DNA from: Rhodoblastus sphagnicola
GTDB taxonomy: Bacteria; Pseudomonadota; Alphaproteobacteria; Rhizobiales; Beijerinckiaceae
Length of the DNA stretch: 64,000 nt
Direction: 5' to 3'
Assembly: GCF_002937075.1 (NCBI RefSeq)
Contig: NZ_NHSJ01000103.1
Location: 1 to 64,000 of the forward strand
The notes under the pieces are model-generated. The model saw nothing but the letters and a program-made list of their open reading frames with translations. It was not told the origin of the DNA and did not search any database. Shown one piece after another: positions 26,401 to 33,616 of this stretch. Position 1 is the first letter of the stretch; each line of letters begins with the position of its first letter. The translations under genes were made by a program, and so were the position numbers.

Positions 26401-28695
26401 CGGCAGCAGCGGCAGATAGACCTGCCGCTCGATGGCGTGGCCGCCGACTTCGCCCGCGCGCAGCGTGATCTTGGCCTCCAGCGGCCGGTTGGCCTCAGCT
26501 TCCGGAAGGGCGACCTCGACGCTGGCCTTGCCGGACTCATCGGTCGCGGCGTCGGTTTCAATGTCGTTCTTGACGGCGGAAAAGTCCTCGTCCGTCATGC
26601 CCGCGTCAAACCCCGCCAGCGCGGGCAGGCCGTGGTCCTTGGCCTGGCTGATTTCCACATCGCCCGAAAGGTTCAGGCCGGCGCCGGGGGCGCCATAGAG
26701 ATAGCGCAGCGCGACATCCAGTTTTACCGACGCGCCCGGTTTGGCGCTCGCCGCCTTGGGCGCGAGCGTCATGTCCATGCGCTCGGGGACGTAGTCCTCG
26801 ACCAAAAACGAGGTTTCGCCCAGCGCTGGGCTTTTCGGATCGACGAAAGCCTCGACGGTCCAGCCGCCGGATGCGGCGTCATTGGGGAGTTTGAAGGACA
26901 GGGCGCGACCACCCAATCCTTGGTCGGGAGAGGTCGCGCGCAAAAACTCGACGCCATCCGGCCGCTTGATCACCAGAGTCAGCGGCGTTTGCGCCACCGC
27001 CGCCCCCTGCGCGTCGCGCAGCAGCGCGGTCAGAAAAACGTTCTCGTTGGAGCGGTACACGCCGCGTTCGGCATAGACGAAGGCGTCGAGCTTCGCCGGC
27101 GCGGCGCGGCCCTTCACGCCGCGATCGGCGAGGTCGAAGGCGCTTTGCTGCAAATCGAGAAAATTGGCGTCGGCTTTTCCGTCATTGGCCACGATCAGAC
27201 CGGGCGCGAGTCCGCCCTCGCCGCGCGACAGGCCGGGATCGAAACGCACCGCGCCCTGCGCGTCGGTTGTCGCTGTGGCCAGCGGTTCATTGTTCTTGGC
27301 CAGCAGGCGCACCTCCACGCCCGGCTTCGGCGAAGCGTCGGCCAGCGAACGCACCAGCACGGTCACGCCGTCCGGGGCGCTCAGCGCGGTCAGGCCGAGG
27401 TCGGACACCACGAACCATTGTGTCGCCTTGGTGTCGTAGGAATCGTCGCTCGTGGAGAGGTCGTCGGCGGCCTGCGCGCTCATCACGTAGACGCCGGGTT
27501 GCGGGGTCTTCAAAATTTCGAGAACCGGCAGGTCCGTCACGACATCCTTGTTCGCTTCGCTTTGCGCGTCGAGCGTTCCGCTCCAGATTTTTTCGCCGTC
27601 GCTGTTCGCAAACTGTTTCAGGCGATAGCCGCTGAGTTGGCTGAGAAAGTCTTCGGAACGGACGGTCGGCAGCAGGTTGCGGTCGCCGACGCGATAAATC
27701 TCGACCTTGATTTTGCGCGTGTTGACCGAGACGATCGGCAGGCCTTCGGGGCCGACGCGCGGCAGAACGTAATTGCGGCCGGTGAAATGCGCGCTGGGGC
27801 TGCGGTCGCGGATATAGAGATCGTAATTGAGCGGATGCAAAAGGTCTTCACCGACCTGCGAGGGCAGGCCGGCGCGCAGCGTCACCGCGTAATGTTCGCC
27901 ATGAACAAGGTTTTCGACGCAAATTTGCTGGCTCTCCTGCGAAATGGCAGGGGAGTCCTGGCCGCCGACCGTGACGAAGGGCGAGAAATCCGTGCGGCTG
28001 CGCAAAAGGTCTTCGGAAAACTGGAAGCAGGCGCGCGGATTGGCCGATTCATTGTCAACCGTATATTTCAGCACGCGAAAACCGTGTTTTTCGCGCATGT
28101 CCTCGTAAGTCTTGCGCAGATCCGGATTGTCCTGCGCCTTCAGCGCGGCGGCGGTGGCGTTGAGCGCCTCGCGCCAGGATTCGCGGTTGGCTTGGATCTG
28201 GCCGATCAGGGTGAGGGCGGCGGCCTCGTCGCCGGGGGCGCGCGCCTTTTGATAGGACAGCCACGCCGCCGCCAGCGCCAAATCCTTGAATTTGCTCTCG
28301 TCGGCGTCCTTGACGGTGGAGGCGGAGAGTTCGACGCGGGCCAGCGCCAGCCAGCCGTAGGGATCGTCCGGCGCCGAAGCCGCCAAGGCTTCGAGCAGGG
28401 TCAGTTGTTGCGCGACATCCCCGCGCTTTTCCGCCTCGTCCAATTGCTTGCGCAATTCGAGCGGCGGCGTGTGGCGTAAGTCCCTGGTGTCCTCTTGCGC
28501 CTTCTGGGCGAGTTGTTCGCCGGACGCCGCGAGGTCGTCGTTGACATAAGCCTTGGGAGCTTGGGCCTTGAGGGCTTGGGCTTTGGGGTCTTGCCGGGTC
28601 GCCGGCGCTTTCTGCGGCTGCGGGGCGGCGGAAACTGAAGCAATTGCAAGAAAAAAACCGAGAACTGCGAGGCAAAGGCTGCGAGTCGGGCGCAT
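23413..28695 (-). CDS. Bacterial alpha-2-macroglobulin (YfhM-like protease trap)
   Basis: A 1760-aa secreted protein. The start ATG 28695 follows GGAGAG and gives a signal peptide MRPTRSLCLAVLGFFLA...SVSAAP; upstream in-frame residues are not signal-like. It has macroglobulin beta domains, a bait-like central part, and the thioester motif C1308-S-E-Q (YPFSCSEQTVSR) in the helical thioester domain, then a receptor-binding-like end. E. coli YfhM is a lipoprotein; here I see no lipobox, so the product is probably soluble in the periplasm. The thioester allows covalent trapping of proteases. Overlap with pbpC (4 bp) fits the idea that the pair guards and repairs the wall after attack. Confidence 0.92.
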   Translation of the reverse strand: MRPTRSLCLAVLGFFLAIASVSAAPQPQKAPATRQDPKAQALKAQAPKAYVNDDLAASGEQLAQKAQEDTRDLRHTPPLELRKQLDEAEKRGDVAQQLTLLEALAASAPDDPYGWLALARVELSASTVKDADESKFKDLALAAAWLSYQKARAPGDEAAALTLIGQIQANRESWREALNATAAALKAQDNPDLRKTYEDMREKHGFRVLKYTVDNESANPRACFQFSEDLLRSRTDFSPFVTVGGQDSPAISQESQQICVENLVHGEHYAVTLRAGLPSQVGEDLLHPLNYDLYIRDRSPSAHFTGRNYVLPRVGPEGLPIVSVNTRKIKVEIYRVGDRNLLPTVRSEDFLSQLSGYRLKQFANSDGEKIWSGTLDAQSEANKDVVTDLPVLEILKTPQPGVYVMSAQAADDLSTSDDSYDTKATQWFVVSDLGLTALSAPDGVTVLVRSLADASPKPGVEVRLLAKNNEPLATATTDAQGAVRFDPGLSRGEGGLAPGLIVANDGKADANFLDLQQSAFDLADRGVKGRAAPAKLDAFVYAERGVYRSNENVFLTALLRDAQGAAVAQTPLTLVIKRPDGVEFLRATSPDQGLGGRALSFKLPNDAASGGWTVEAFVDPKSPALGETSFLVEDYVPERMDMTLAPKAASAKPGASVKLDVALRYLYGAPGAGLNLSGDVEISQAKDHGLPALAGFDAGMTDEDFSAVKNDIETDAATDESGKASVEVALPEAEANRPLEAKITLRAGEVGGHAIERQVYLPLLPATGLIGVKKTFGTLSDGAQATFDVIAVGPDGRRKAQPHVQWTLVRVNNDYQWYKQDGRWTFEQVNSTSKIASGTLDLAKDQPGKIAALVGLGHYRLDLRGEDPKDAQTSVSFDSGWSSEAKAPTPDLLDLTLDRQDYASGEILVAKITARADSKATLAIVSDKVHATILADLNKGENEIKIPVGADWGAGAYAVALAHRPLDKAAQRNPGRAIGVAWFGIDHKAHSLDVALKAPAKAKPREKLTIPLEIKGADEAYVTISAVDLGILNLTRYQTPNPRDYFYGQKILAAEVRDLYGLLIDGLQGTRGAIHSGGDSGGPEAGVEKPTQEPLALYSGLVKVGPDGKAQVSFDLPAFNGTVRLTAVAWAKKAAGSASADVIVRDPVVAQASLPRFLALKDQSRLNLRLDNVEGAGGDYRIDVRTRGGVAGDPAALHRTIKLAAKASAVLDIPLRAEKLGDGAVEVALAGPNFSATQTLPLAVQPGTSPVVRRDIRELGPGESLTLNGALLADFLPGAGAVAVSVSSLAGIDAAALLHRLDAYPFSCSEQTVSRALPLLYVNKLAQDRHVAWAQDIPARVNSAIKILLARQDSSGAFGLWSASGAEDMWLNAYVSDFLTRARETSYDVPQKAMDLALDRLRNYVVNTTEVDADKGAPLAYAIYVLARNGRPVSGDLRYLADAKLDAFTTPLARAQLAGAAALLGDKARAKKIFVAAAEALNGARPSQYSRPDFGSSLRDGAGLLALGAESAADPAVLVKAARFVEGESANLQKSSTQEQSWLVLAAQATATQAQAQKITVDGVEKQGAYSARYEDAVLRAKPVTITNASDKPVRIGIDVSGRPSAPEPAETRGYSLERGLFHMDGSAADPMHLTQNERLVATLKVVESEAAFARLVLEDRLPAGLEIDNPALYDGGSSEGLDWVKAGVEPSHTEYKDDRFVASFERSGADKATFTVAYIVRAVSPGRYVQPPALIEDMYRPERFGRTGFGEVAIEAAKK

Positions 28696-28776
28696 GAGGC
28701 GCTCTCCTTCAGGGCAAAATGCACGACAGTATTTCCCGGCTCGACGCCAAGGGCAAGCGATCAAAAAGTTGTGTTT

Positions 28777-29313
28777 TCAGGCTTTCGTAGCGTCAGGGGT
28801 TTGCGCGGTCTCTTCCTCCGCTTGCAGCGCCAACCGCTCGATCAGCCGGCGTCGCGCGCGATTGACGCGGCTCTTGATCGTGCCCACGGCGACGCCGCAG
28901 ATTTCCGCCGCTTCTTCATAGGAAAAGCCGGAGGCGCCGATCAGCACCAGCGCTTCGCGCTGGTCCGCGGGCAGTTGGTCCAGTTCGGCCTTGAAATCGG
29001 TGAAGTCGAGATGCGACATCTGGTCGGGCAGGGCCACCAGCCGCGCCGCCGCCTCGCCGTCGACGTCCTGCACTTCGCGCCGCGCCTTGCGATACTGGCT
29101 GAAGAAGGTGTTGCGCATGATGGTGAACAGCCAGGCGCGCATGTTCGTGCCGTGGGTGAAGGAATCGGCGTTGGCCCAGGCCTTGACCAGCGTGTCCTGC
29201 ACCAGGTCATCGGCGCGGTCCGCGATCCCCACCAGCGACAGGGCGAAGGCGCGCAATGACGGAATTTCCGCCAGCAATTGCTCCTTCAAGCCTGGCGAAC
29301 TGTTTTGGCTCAT
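28777..29313 (-). CDS. ecfG: General stress response sigma factor EcfG
   Basis: ECF sigma factor of the EcfG group (178 aa), master of the alphaproteobacterial general stress response. Sigma-2 (residues about 15-85) includes ADDLVQDTLVKAWANADSF and NMRAWLFTIMRNTFFSQYRK. Sigma-4 (about 115-165) includes LPADQREALVLIGASGFSYE and VAVGTIKSRVNRARRRL. Its ATG overlaps the nepR stop by 4 bp, so regulator and target are coupled. The alpha-2-macroglobulin gene follows 81 bp downstream on the same strand. A consensus EcfG promoter lies before nepR, implying self-activation. The locus context makes the call firm. Confidence 0.95.
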   Translation of the reverse strand: MSQNSSPGLKEQLLAEIPSLRAFALSLVGIADRADDLVQDTLVKAWANADSFTHGTNMRAWLFTIMRNTFFSQYRKARREVQDVDGEAAARLVALPDQMSHLDFTDFKAELDQLPADQREALVLIGASGFSYEEAAEICGVAVGTIKSRVNRARRRLIERLALQAEEETAQTPDATKA

Positions 29314-29519
29314 GCCTGATCGGCCTTGCCCTCTGCTTTGCTCCCGACGCCTTCCAGTTCCCCGTTTTCAAGCTGGTCCAGCAGCAGCTTGAAGCGATCC
29401 GGCACCGGCTCGCGCACGGCGGAATCGTAGAATTCCCGGAGTTTCCGACCGATATGGGCTTGCAGCAAGGGCTCAAGGCCGATTTCAGCGCTGTTCTCGT
29501 CTTTGCTGCTTTCCGTCAT
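29310..29519 (-). CDS. nepR: Anti-sigma factor NepR
   Basis: Small anti-sigma factor (69 aa) that binds EcfG and keeps it inactive until phosphorylated PhyR takes NepR away. The helical core IGRKLREFYDSAVREPVPDRFKLLLDQLE matches the NepR family (IG..L...YD....PVPDRF..LL..L, shown in pieces), while the ends are short, charged and probably disordered. Located between the EcfG promoter and ecfG, and divergent from phyR, exactly as in other Rhizobiales. The stop/start overlap with ecfG keeps the two in stoichiometry. Confidence 0.93.
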   Translation of the reverse strand: MTESSKDENSAEIGLEPLLQAHIGRKLREFYDSAVREPVPDRFKLLLDQLENGELEGVGSKAEGKADQA

Positions 29520-29575
29520 GGGGCCAGATTTTGGTTTGCGACTTGAGCGTCGCGCGAAAGGACCGATGGCGTCAA

Positions 29576-29600
29576 AACGCGCCCGGCGGGATTTCGTTCC
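29576..29600 (-). promoter_or_regulatory. EcfG-dependent promoter of nepR-ecfG
   Basis: Read on the minus strand: GGAAC, 17 bases, GTT, a perfect match to the general stress sigma consensus GGAAC-N16/17-GTT. The GTT end is 56 bp before the nepR start. No equivalent was seen facing phyR, so only the sigma/anti-sigma operon appears directly autoregulated. Confidence 0.82.
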
Positions 29601-29688
29601 CGTGGCCGCGCTGGCGCCATCAAACAGCCTAACCTATATCTCATTTCATGTATTTGTGTATTGTCTCCTCCGAGGCAGAGGGTCCTGA

Positions 29689-30483
29689 ATGTCGGTTGCC
29701 AAGGTTATTTTCGAGCACATGCCCCATTTGCGGCGCTACGCCCGCGCCTTGAGCGGATCGCAGCCTGTGGGCGACGCCGCGGTCGAAGCCCTGCTGGAAC
29801 GGCTGATCGCGGAACCCGCCCTGTTCGACTTTGATGAGGAGCCGCTTGAAGAAAGTTTCCGGTTGTTCTCGCTGGTCTGGAACGCGCGCGCGCCGGTCAC
29901 GGGGATTTGCTCGGTATCGACCCTCCCGGACCAGCGCATCGAGGCCATCGGGCCGGTGGCGCGGCAGGTGTTCCTGCTGACGGCCGTCGAAGGTTTTACC
30001 CCCGGACAGGCGTCCCGCATTCTCGATTTGCCGGAAGAGAAAGTCGGGAGGCTGATCGCGGAGGCCGGGCGCGTCATTTCCGCGCAGGTCGCCTCGAAGG
30101 TGGCGATCATCGAGGACGAACCGATGATCGCCATGGATCTCGAATCCATCCTCTCCAGCCTGGGCCATCAGGTGGTGGGGCCGGCCCGCACCCATAGCGA
30201 AGCGGTGGCGCTGGCCCATGCCGAGCACCCCGGGCTTGTTCTCGCCGACATCCGCCTCGCCGACGGCAGTTCGGGGCTGGACGCGGTCAACGAAATTCTG
30301 GAAAATTGCGCCACGCCGGTGATTTTCATCACCGCTTATCCCGAAAGCCTGCTCACCGGCGAGCGGCCGGAGCCGACGTTCCTGATCTCAAAACCGTTCC
30401 GCGCCGAGACGGTCAAGGCTTTGGTGAGCCAGGCCCTGTTCTTCGACGAACAGGCGCGCCCGGCGCAGCCGCGCGTTGCGTGA
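29689..30483 (+). CDS. phyR: General stress response regulator PhyR
   Basis: Anti-anti-sigma response regulator (264 aa). The N-terminal part is a sigma-like domain mimicking EcfG (FEHMPHLRRYARALSGS; VARQVFLLTAVEGFTPGQAS). The C-terminal receiver (from about residue 138, VAIIEDEPMIAMDLE) carries phosphoacceptor D187 in LADIRLADGSSG and the conserved lysine in FLISKPF. Phosphorylation exposes the sigma-like part, which captures NepR and frees EcfG. Divergent from nepR-ecfG across 169 bp. The cognate HWE/HisKA_2-type kinase is not in this window. GAGGG just before ATG serves as ribosome site. Very secure. Confidence 0.97.
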   Translation: MSVAKVIFEHMPHLRRYARALSGSQPVGDAAVEALLERLIAEPALFDFDEEPLEESFRLFSLVWNARAPVTGICSVSTLPDQRIEAIGPVARQVFLLTAVEGFTPGQASRILDLPEEKVGRLIAEAGRVISAQVASKVAIIEDEPMIAMDLESILSSLGHQVVGPARTHSEAVALAHAEHPGLVLADIRLADGSSGLDAVNEILENCATPVIFITAYPESLLTGERPEPTFLISKPFRAETVKALVSQALFFDEQARPAQPRVA

Positions 30484-30498
30484 GAGGCGGGGCTGATC

Positions 30499-30562
30499 CG
30501 TGAACCGTCCTCGCGCTTCGAGACGGCGCTGAAGCGCTTTCTCGAAGCGTGAGGACGGGTTG
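30499..30562. repeat. Dispersed intergenic palindromic repeat, copy 3
   Basis: CGTGAACCGTCCTCGCGCTTCGAGACGG... closing with TCTCGAAGCGTGAGGACGGG: the same architecture as copies at 5760, 5831 and 62406, with its own compensatory arm changes (CGTCCTCGCGCTTCGAGA pairs with TCTCGAAGCGTGAGGACG). It lies in the convergent spacer between phyR and the universal stress gene and may act as a shared 3' end. Confidence 0.78.
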
Positions 30563-30578
30563 ATCGAGCAAGCTCACT

Positions 30579-31400
30579 TCAATGCGAGAACAGCGCCGGC
30601 AGGGTCATGTGCTTGAGCAGGTAGCGCGAGCCGCTGCCGCGCGAAAACAGGGGATAGCGGAAGCCGCCGAAGGCGCCCATCACCAATAGGTCGGCGCTGT
30701 GGTCGGCGGCGCGGTTGAGCAACGAATCCATCAGGCCGAGCTCCCCCAGCACGATTTGCTCGGTTCGCGCCTTGACGCCATGGCGGGCGAGATGGTCGGC
30801 GGCGAGCGCCAGCGATTCCTTGCGATAGGCCATTCCCTCCTCGTCGCCCGGTTTGGACAGGCTCACGATCAGCGCGTCCGCGTCAGGCGCGATCAGCGGA
30901 ATCGCATCGGCGAAGGCGCGGGCGCAGGCGCGGGAATCCGACCAGGCGAACACCGGCCGCGCGCCGAGGCTTGGGAATGTGCCGACATAGGGCGTGACCA
31001 GCACCGGGCGGCCGGACTGCACGATGATCTGTTCGTGAAGGTCGGGCGGGATCAGCGAATGGTCGGGCATGCGCTGGCCGAGCACGATCAGGTCAAAATG
31101 CCGGGCGTAATCGACGAATTGCGGAACCATATCGGCTTCGGCGCCGCGGTTGAGATCCTGAAAACGCGCGTCGAGGCCCTCGGTCGCGAGCGCGAACGCG
31201 GCGCGGGCGGTCTCTCCGGCCTCCCGGTAGTCCTGCGAAGGCCATTGCGAGGCCACGCCGATCCGATGCGGCGCGGCGACTTGCGCGAACAGGCCGGTCA
31301 GGCGGGCGTCGCTCCGGCGCGCCAGTTCGACCGAGAGCTTGAGCCGCGCCTCGCAGCGCGGGCTGGCGGTGACATGAAGGAGAATCGAGCGCAAAGTCAT
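30579..31400 (-). CDS. Universal stress protein (tandem UspA domains)
   Basis: A 273-aa cytosolic protein with two UspA-like halves. The first begins MTLRSILLHVTASPRCEARL and ends IIVQSGRPVLVTPYVG; the second covers RPVFAWSDSRACARAF to ADLLVMGAFGGFRYPL with the G-x-x-G-x9-G(S)-like SRGSGSRYLLKHMTLPALF ending, a likely ATP-binding loop. The start ATG 31400 lies 5 bp after the stop of the upstream metallo-beta-lactamase gene, so it is the second gene of a two-gene operon; a longer in-frame extension would overlap that gene and is not conserved. Proximity to the general stress locus is suggestive, but no EcfG site was found before the operon. Confidence 0.88.
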   Translation of the reverse strand: MTLRSILLHVTASPRCEARLKLSVELARRSDARLTGLFAQVAAPHRIGVASQWPSQDYREAGETARAAFALATEGLDARFQDLNRGAEADMVPQFVDYARHFDLIVLGQRMPDHSLIPPDLHEQIIVQSGRPVLVTPYVGTFPSLGARPVFAWSDSRACARAFADAIPLIAPDADALIVSLSKPGDEEGMAYRKESLALAADHLARHGVKARTEQIVLGELGLMDSLLNRAADHSADLLVMGAFGGFRYPLFSRGSGSRYLLKHMTLPALFSH

Positions 31401-31405
31401 GAGGA

Positions 31406-32050
31406 TCAAGCCAATTCTTGCAGGAAGGGATTGTTGCGGCGTTCCTCGCCGATCGTGCTCATCGGCCCATGGCCGGAAATGAAGGTCATATTGTCGTCGA
31501 GCGTTAAAACCTGCGCGGCGATGGAGCGCAGGAACAGCGTGTGGTCGCCGCCGGGCAGATCGGTGCGGCCGATCGAACCCTGAAACACGACGTCGCCCAC
31601 AAGGCAGAAGTTCATGGGGGTGTTGATGAACAGCACGCTGCCGGGCGTATGGCCGGGACAATGGCGCACGTCGAAGGCGGCGTCGCCGAACGTGACCACG
31701 TCGCCATGCGCCAGCCAGCGGTCCGGCGTCACGTTGCGGCAGGCGAAGCCGAACAGCGCGGAGGTCTCGGCCTGGCTGTCGAGCAGGAACTTGTCGCCAA
31801 TATGCGGCCCCTCGATGGTTACGCCGAGCTTCTCCCGCAATTCGGCGGCGCCGCCGGCATGATCGGCATGACCGTGGGTCAGCAGGATTTTTTCCACCTG
31901 CGCCCCGGTCTGCGCGATGGCGCGCAGGATCAGCGGCACGTCGCCGCCGGGATCGACCACGGCCGCCTTCTTGCTGTTTTCGCAAATCAGCAGGGAGCAG
32001 TTTTGCTGGAACGGCGTCACGGGAACGATGGCGACCTTGATCTGCGTCAT
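31406..32050 (-). CDS. Metallo-beta-lactamase fold hydrolase (YcbL/glyoxalase II-like)
   Basis: A 214-aa single-domain hydrolase. The metal motif H59-G-H61-A-D63-H64 (LLTHGHADHAGG), a second ligand His in VRHCPGHTPGSV, the bridging Asp in CLVGDVVFQGSIGR and a last His in FISGHGPMSTIGEE are all present, so a dinuclear site is intact. It is closest to the YcbL type II glyoxalase-like group; true substrate unknown. It heads a two-gene operon with the universal stress gene. No signal peptide, hence cytosolic. Confidence 0.88.
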   Translation of the reverse strand: MTQIKVAIVPVTPFQQNCSLLICENSKKAAVVDPGGDVPLILRAIAQTGAQVEKILLTHGHADHAGGAAELREKLGVTIEGPHIGDKFLLDSQAETSALFGFACRNVTPDRWLAHGDVVTFGDAAFDVRHCPGHTPGSVLFINTPMNFCLVGDVVFQGSIGRTDLPGGDHTLFLRSIAAQVLTLDDNMTFISGHGPMSTIGEERRNNPFLQELA

Positions 32051-32312
32051 GAACTTGAACTTCCCTCCGCGCCGCCGCCGGTCGCCCCGGTTCCCGCGAT
32101 CATAGCGGCGCTTCAGGCCCGGCGAAAAGGTAAATTTAACGGCATTATCCGAAAAGCCGAGTATCTGGCGCCTTGGTGGGATCTAGGTTTTGTGGACGTC
32201 AGGGTTTTCCATGTTAATTTTGAAAAATCGGCCCGGCGCAAAAACAACAAGCAGCGCGCCGGCGGGAGGATGGTTCCGTCATCAGACGAGAGCCACGTGT
32301 CGGAGCGTAAAA

Positions 32313-33581
32313 ATGAATCGTTTTTCTTATCAAATCTACGAGATGGCCCAACTGGCCATGGCGCCGGCGCGCGCGTTTTCCGACCTGACCCGGATGACCT
32401 TCAAAAACCCTGGAAATCCCTGGGCCTATACGCCGGTGGGCCGCAACATCGCCGCATCGGCGGAAATGTTCGAGCGGGTTACGCGGCGCTACGGCAAGCC
32501 GGCCTTCGACATCGCCACGGTCTTCGTGGACGGTCAGGAGGTCGGCGTCACCGAGGAAACCGTCCTGGTCAAGCCGTTCTGCCATTTGGTGCATTTCGCG
32601 CGCGACCTGCCCGCCGGATCGGCCCCGCAGCCGCGCCTGCTGCTGGTCGCGCCCATGTCCGGCCATTACGCCACCCTTTTGCGCGGGACGGTCGAGACCT
32701 TCCTGCAAACCCACGACGTCTACATCACCGACTGGGTGGACGCCCGCGTCGTGCCCCTGAGCCTTGGCAAGTTCGATCTCGACGACTACATCGATTATGT
32801 CGCGGACATCTGCGAGCACCTCAGCCTTGCCGGGGGAACGCCGTTTCACATTCTCGCGGTGTGCCAGCCCTCCGTGCCGGTCCTGGCGGCGGTGGCGCGC
32901 ATGGAGGCGCATGACAGCCCCCATGTTCCCGCGTCGATGACGCTGACGGGCGGCCCGATCGACACGCGGCGCAGCCCGACGCAGGTGAACAAGCTCGCGG
33001 AAAAGCGCGGCCCCGCCTGGTTCCGGCAAAATTGCATCCACCTGCTGCCCTTGCCTTATCCAGGCGCGGGCCGCTCGGTCTATCCGGGTTTCCTGCAACT
33101 GTCCGGCTTCATGGCGATGAATCTGGACCGCCATGTCAACGCCCATCTCGACATGTTCAACCATCTGGTCGAGGGCGACGGCGATTCGGCGGAAAAGCAC
33201 CGCGACTTCTACGACGAATATCTGGCGGTGATGGACCTGACCGCCGAATTCTATTTGCAGACCATCGACACGGTGTTCGTGCATCATTCCCTGCCCAAGG
33301 GCGAGATGATGCACAGGGGCGAGAAGGTCGATCTCAAGGCGATCCGCCGCGTCGGCCTGCTGACCGTCGAGGGCGAGAAGGACGATATTTCGGGCGTCGG
33401 CCAGACCCAGGCCGCGCAGGATCTGTGCTCCAGCATCCCCGACGCCATTCGCCTGCATCACTTGCAAGAGGATGTCGGCCATTACGGCGTGTTCAACGGC
33501 TCGCGTTTCCGCAAGCACATCGCGCCGAAGGTGTGCGCCTTCCACAAGGCGGTGGAGGAGGCGGGGCTGTTCCCGGCCTGA
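32313..33581 (+). CDS. phaZ: Intracellular polyhydroxybutyrate depolymerase PhaZ
   Basis: It degrades stored poly-3-hydroxybutyrate granules inside the cell. The product has 422 aa from ATG 32313, which follows GGAG; an upstream extension is basic and unconserved. The family start MNRFSYQIYEMAQLAMAPAR is typical. The nucleophile is probably C184 in ILAVCQPSVPVLA, as in the Ralstonia PhaZ1 type, where cysteine replaces serine. Other blocks are LLLVAPMSGHYATLLRGTVE, DVYITDWVDARVVPLS and the closing histidine region LQEDVGHYGVFNGSRFR. No signal peptide, as expected. No pha synthesis genes are adjacent. Confidence 0.94.
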   Translation: MNRFSYQIYEMAQLAMAPARAFSDLTRMTFKNPGNPWAYTPVGRNIAASAEMFERVTRRYGKPAFDIATVFVDGQEVGVTEETVLVKPFCHLVHFARDLPAGSAPQPRLLLVAPMSGHYATLLRGTVETFLQTHDVYITDWVDARVVPLSLGKFDLDDYIDYVADICEHLSLAGGTPFHILAVCQPSVPVLAAVARMEAHDSPHVPASMTLTGGPIDTRRSPTQVNKLAEKRGPAWFRQNCIHLLPLPYPGAGRSVYPGFLQLSGFMAMNLDRHVNAHLDMFNHLVEGDGDSAEKHRDFYDEYLAVMDLTAEFYLQTIDTVFVHHSLPKGEMMHRGEKVDLKAIRRVGLLTVEGEKDDISGVGQTQAAQDLCSSIPDAIRLHHLQEDVGHYGVFNGSRFRKHIAPKVCAFHKAVEEAGLFPA

Positions 33582-33616
33582 CGGCTCGCGGGCTGTCCAA
33601 GGGGGGGGCGCGGCGG

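Noticed and set aside
24097-28479. Open frame of about 1460 codons antisense to the alpha-2-macroglobulin gene
   Set aside because: It lies wholly opposite a well-supported gene. High GC and codon bias leave the mirror frame open. The product is Arg/Gly/Gln-rich without domains.
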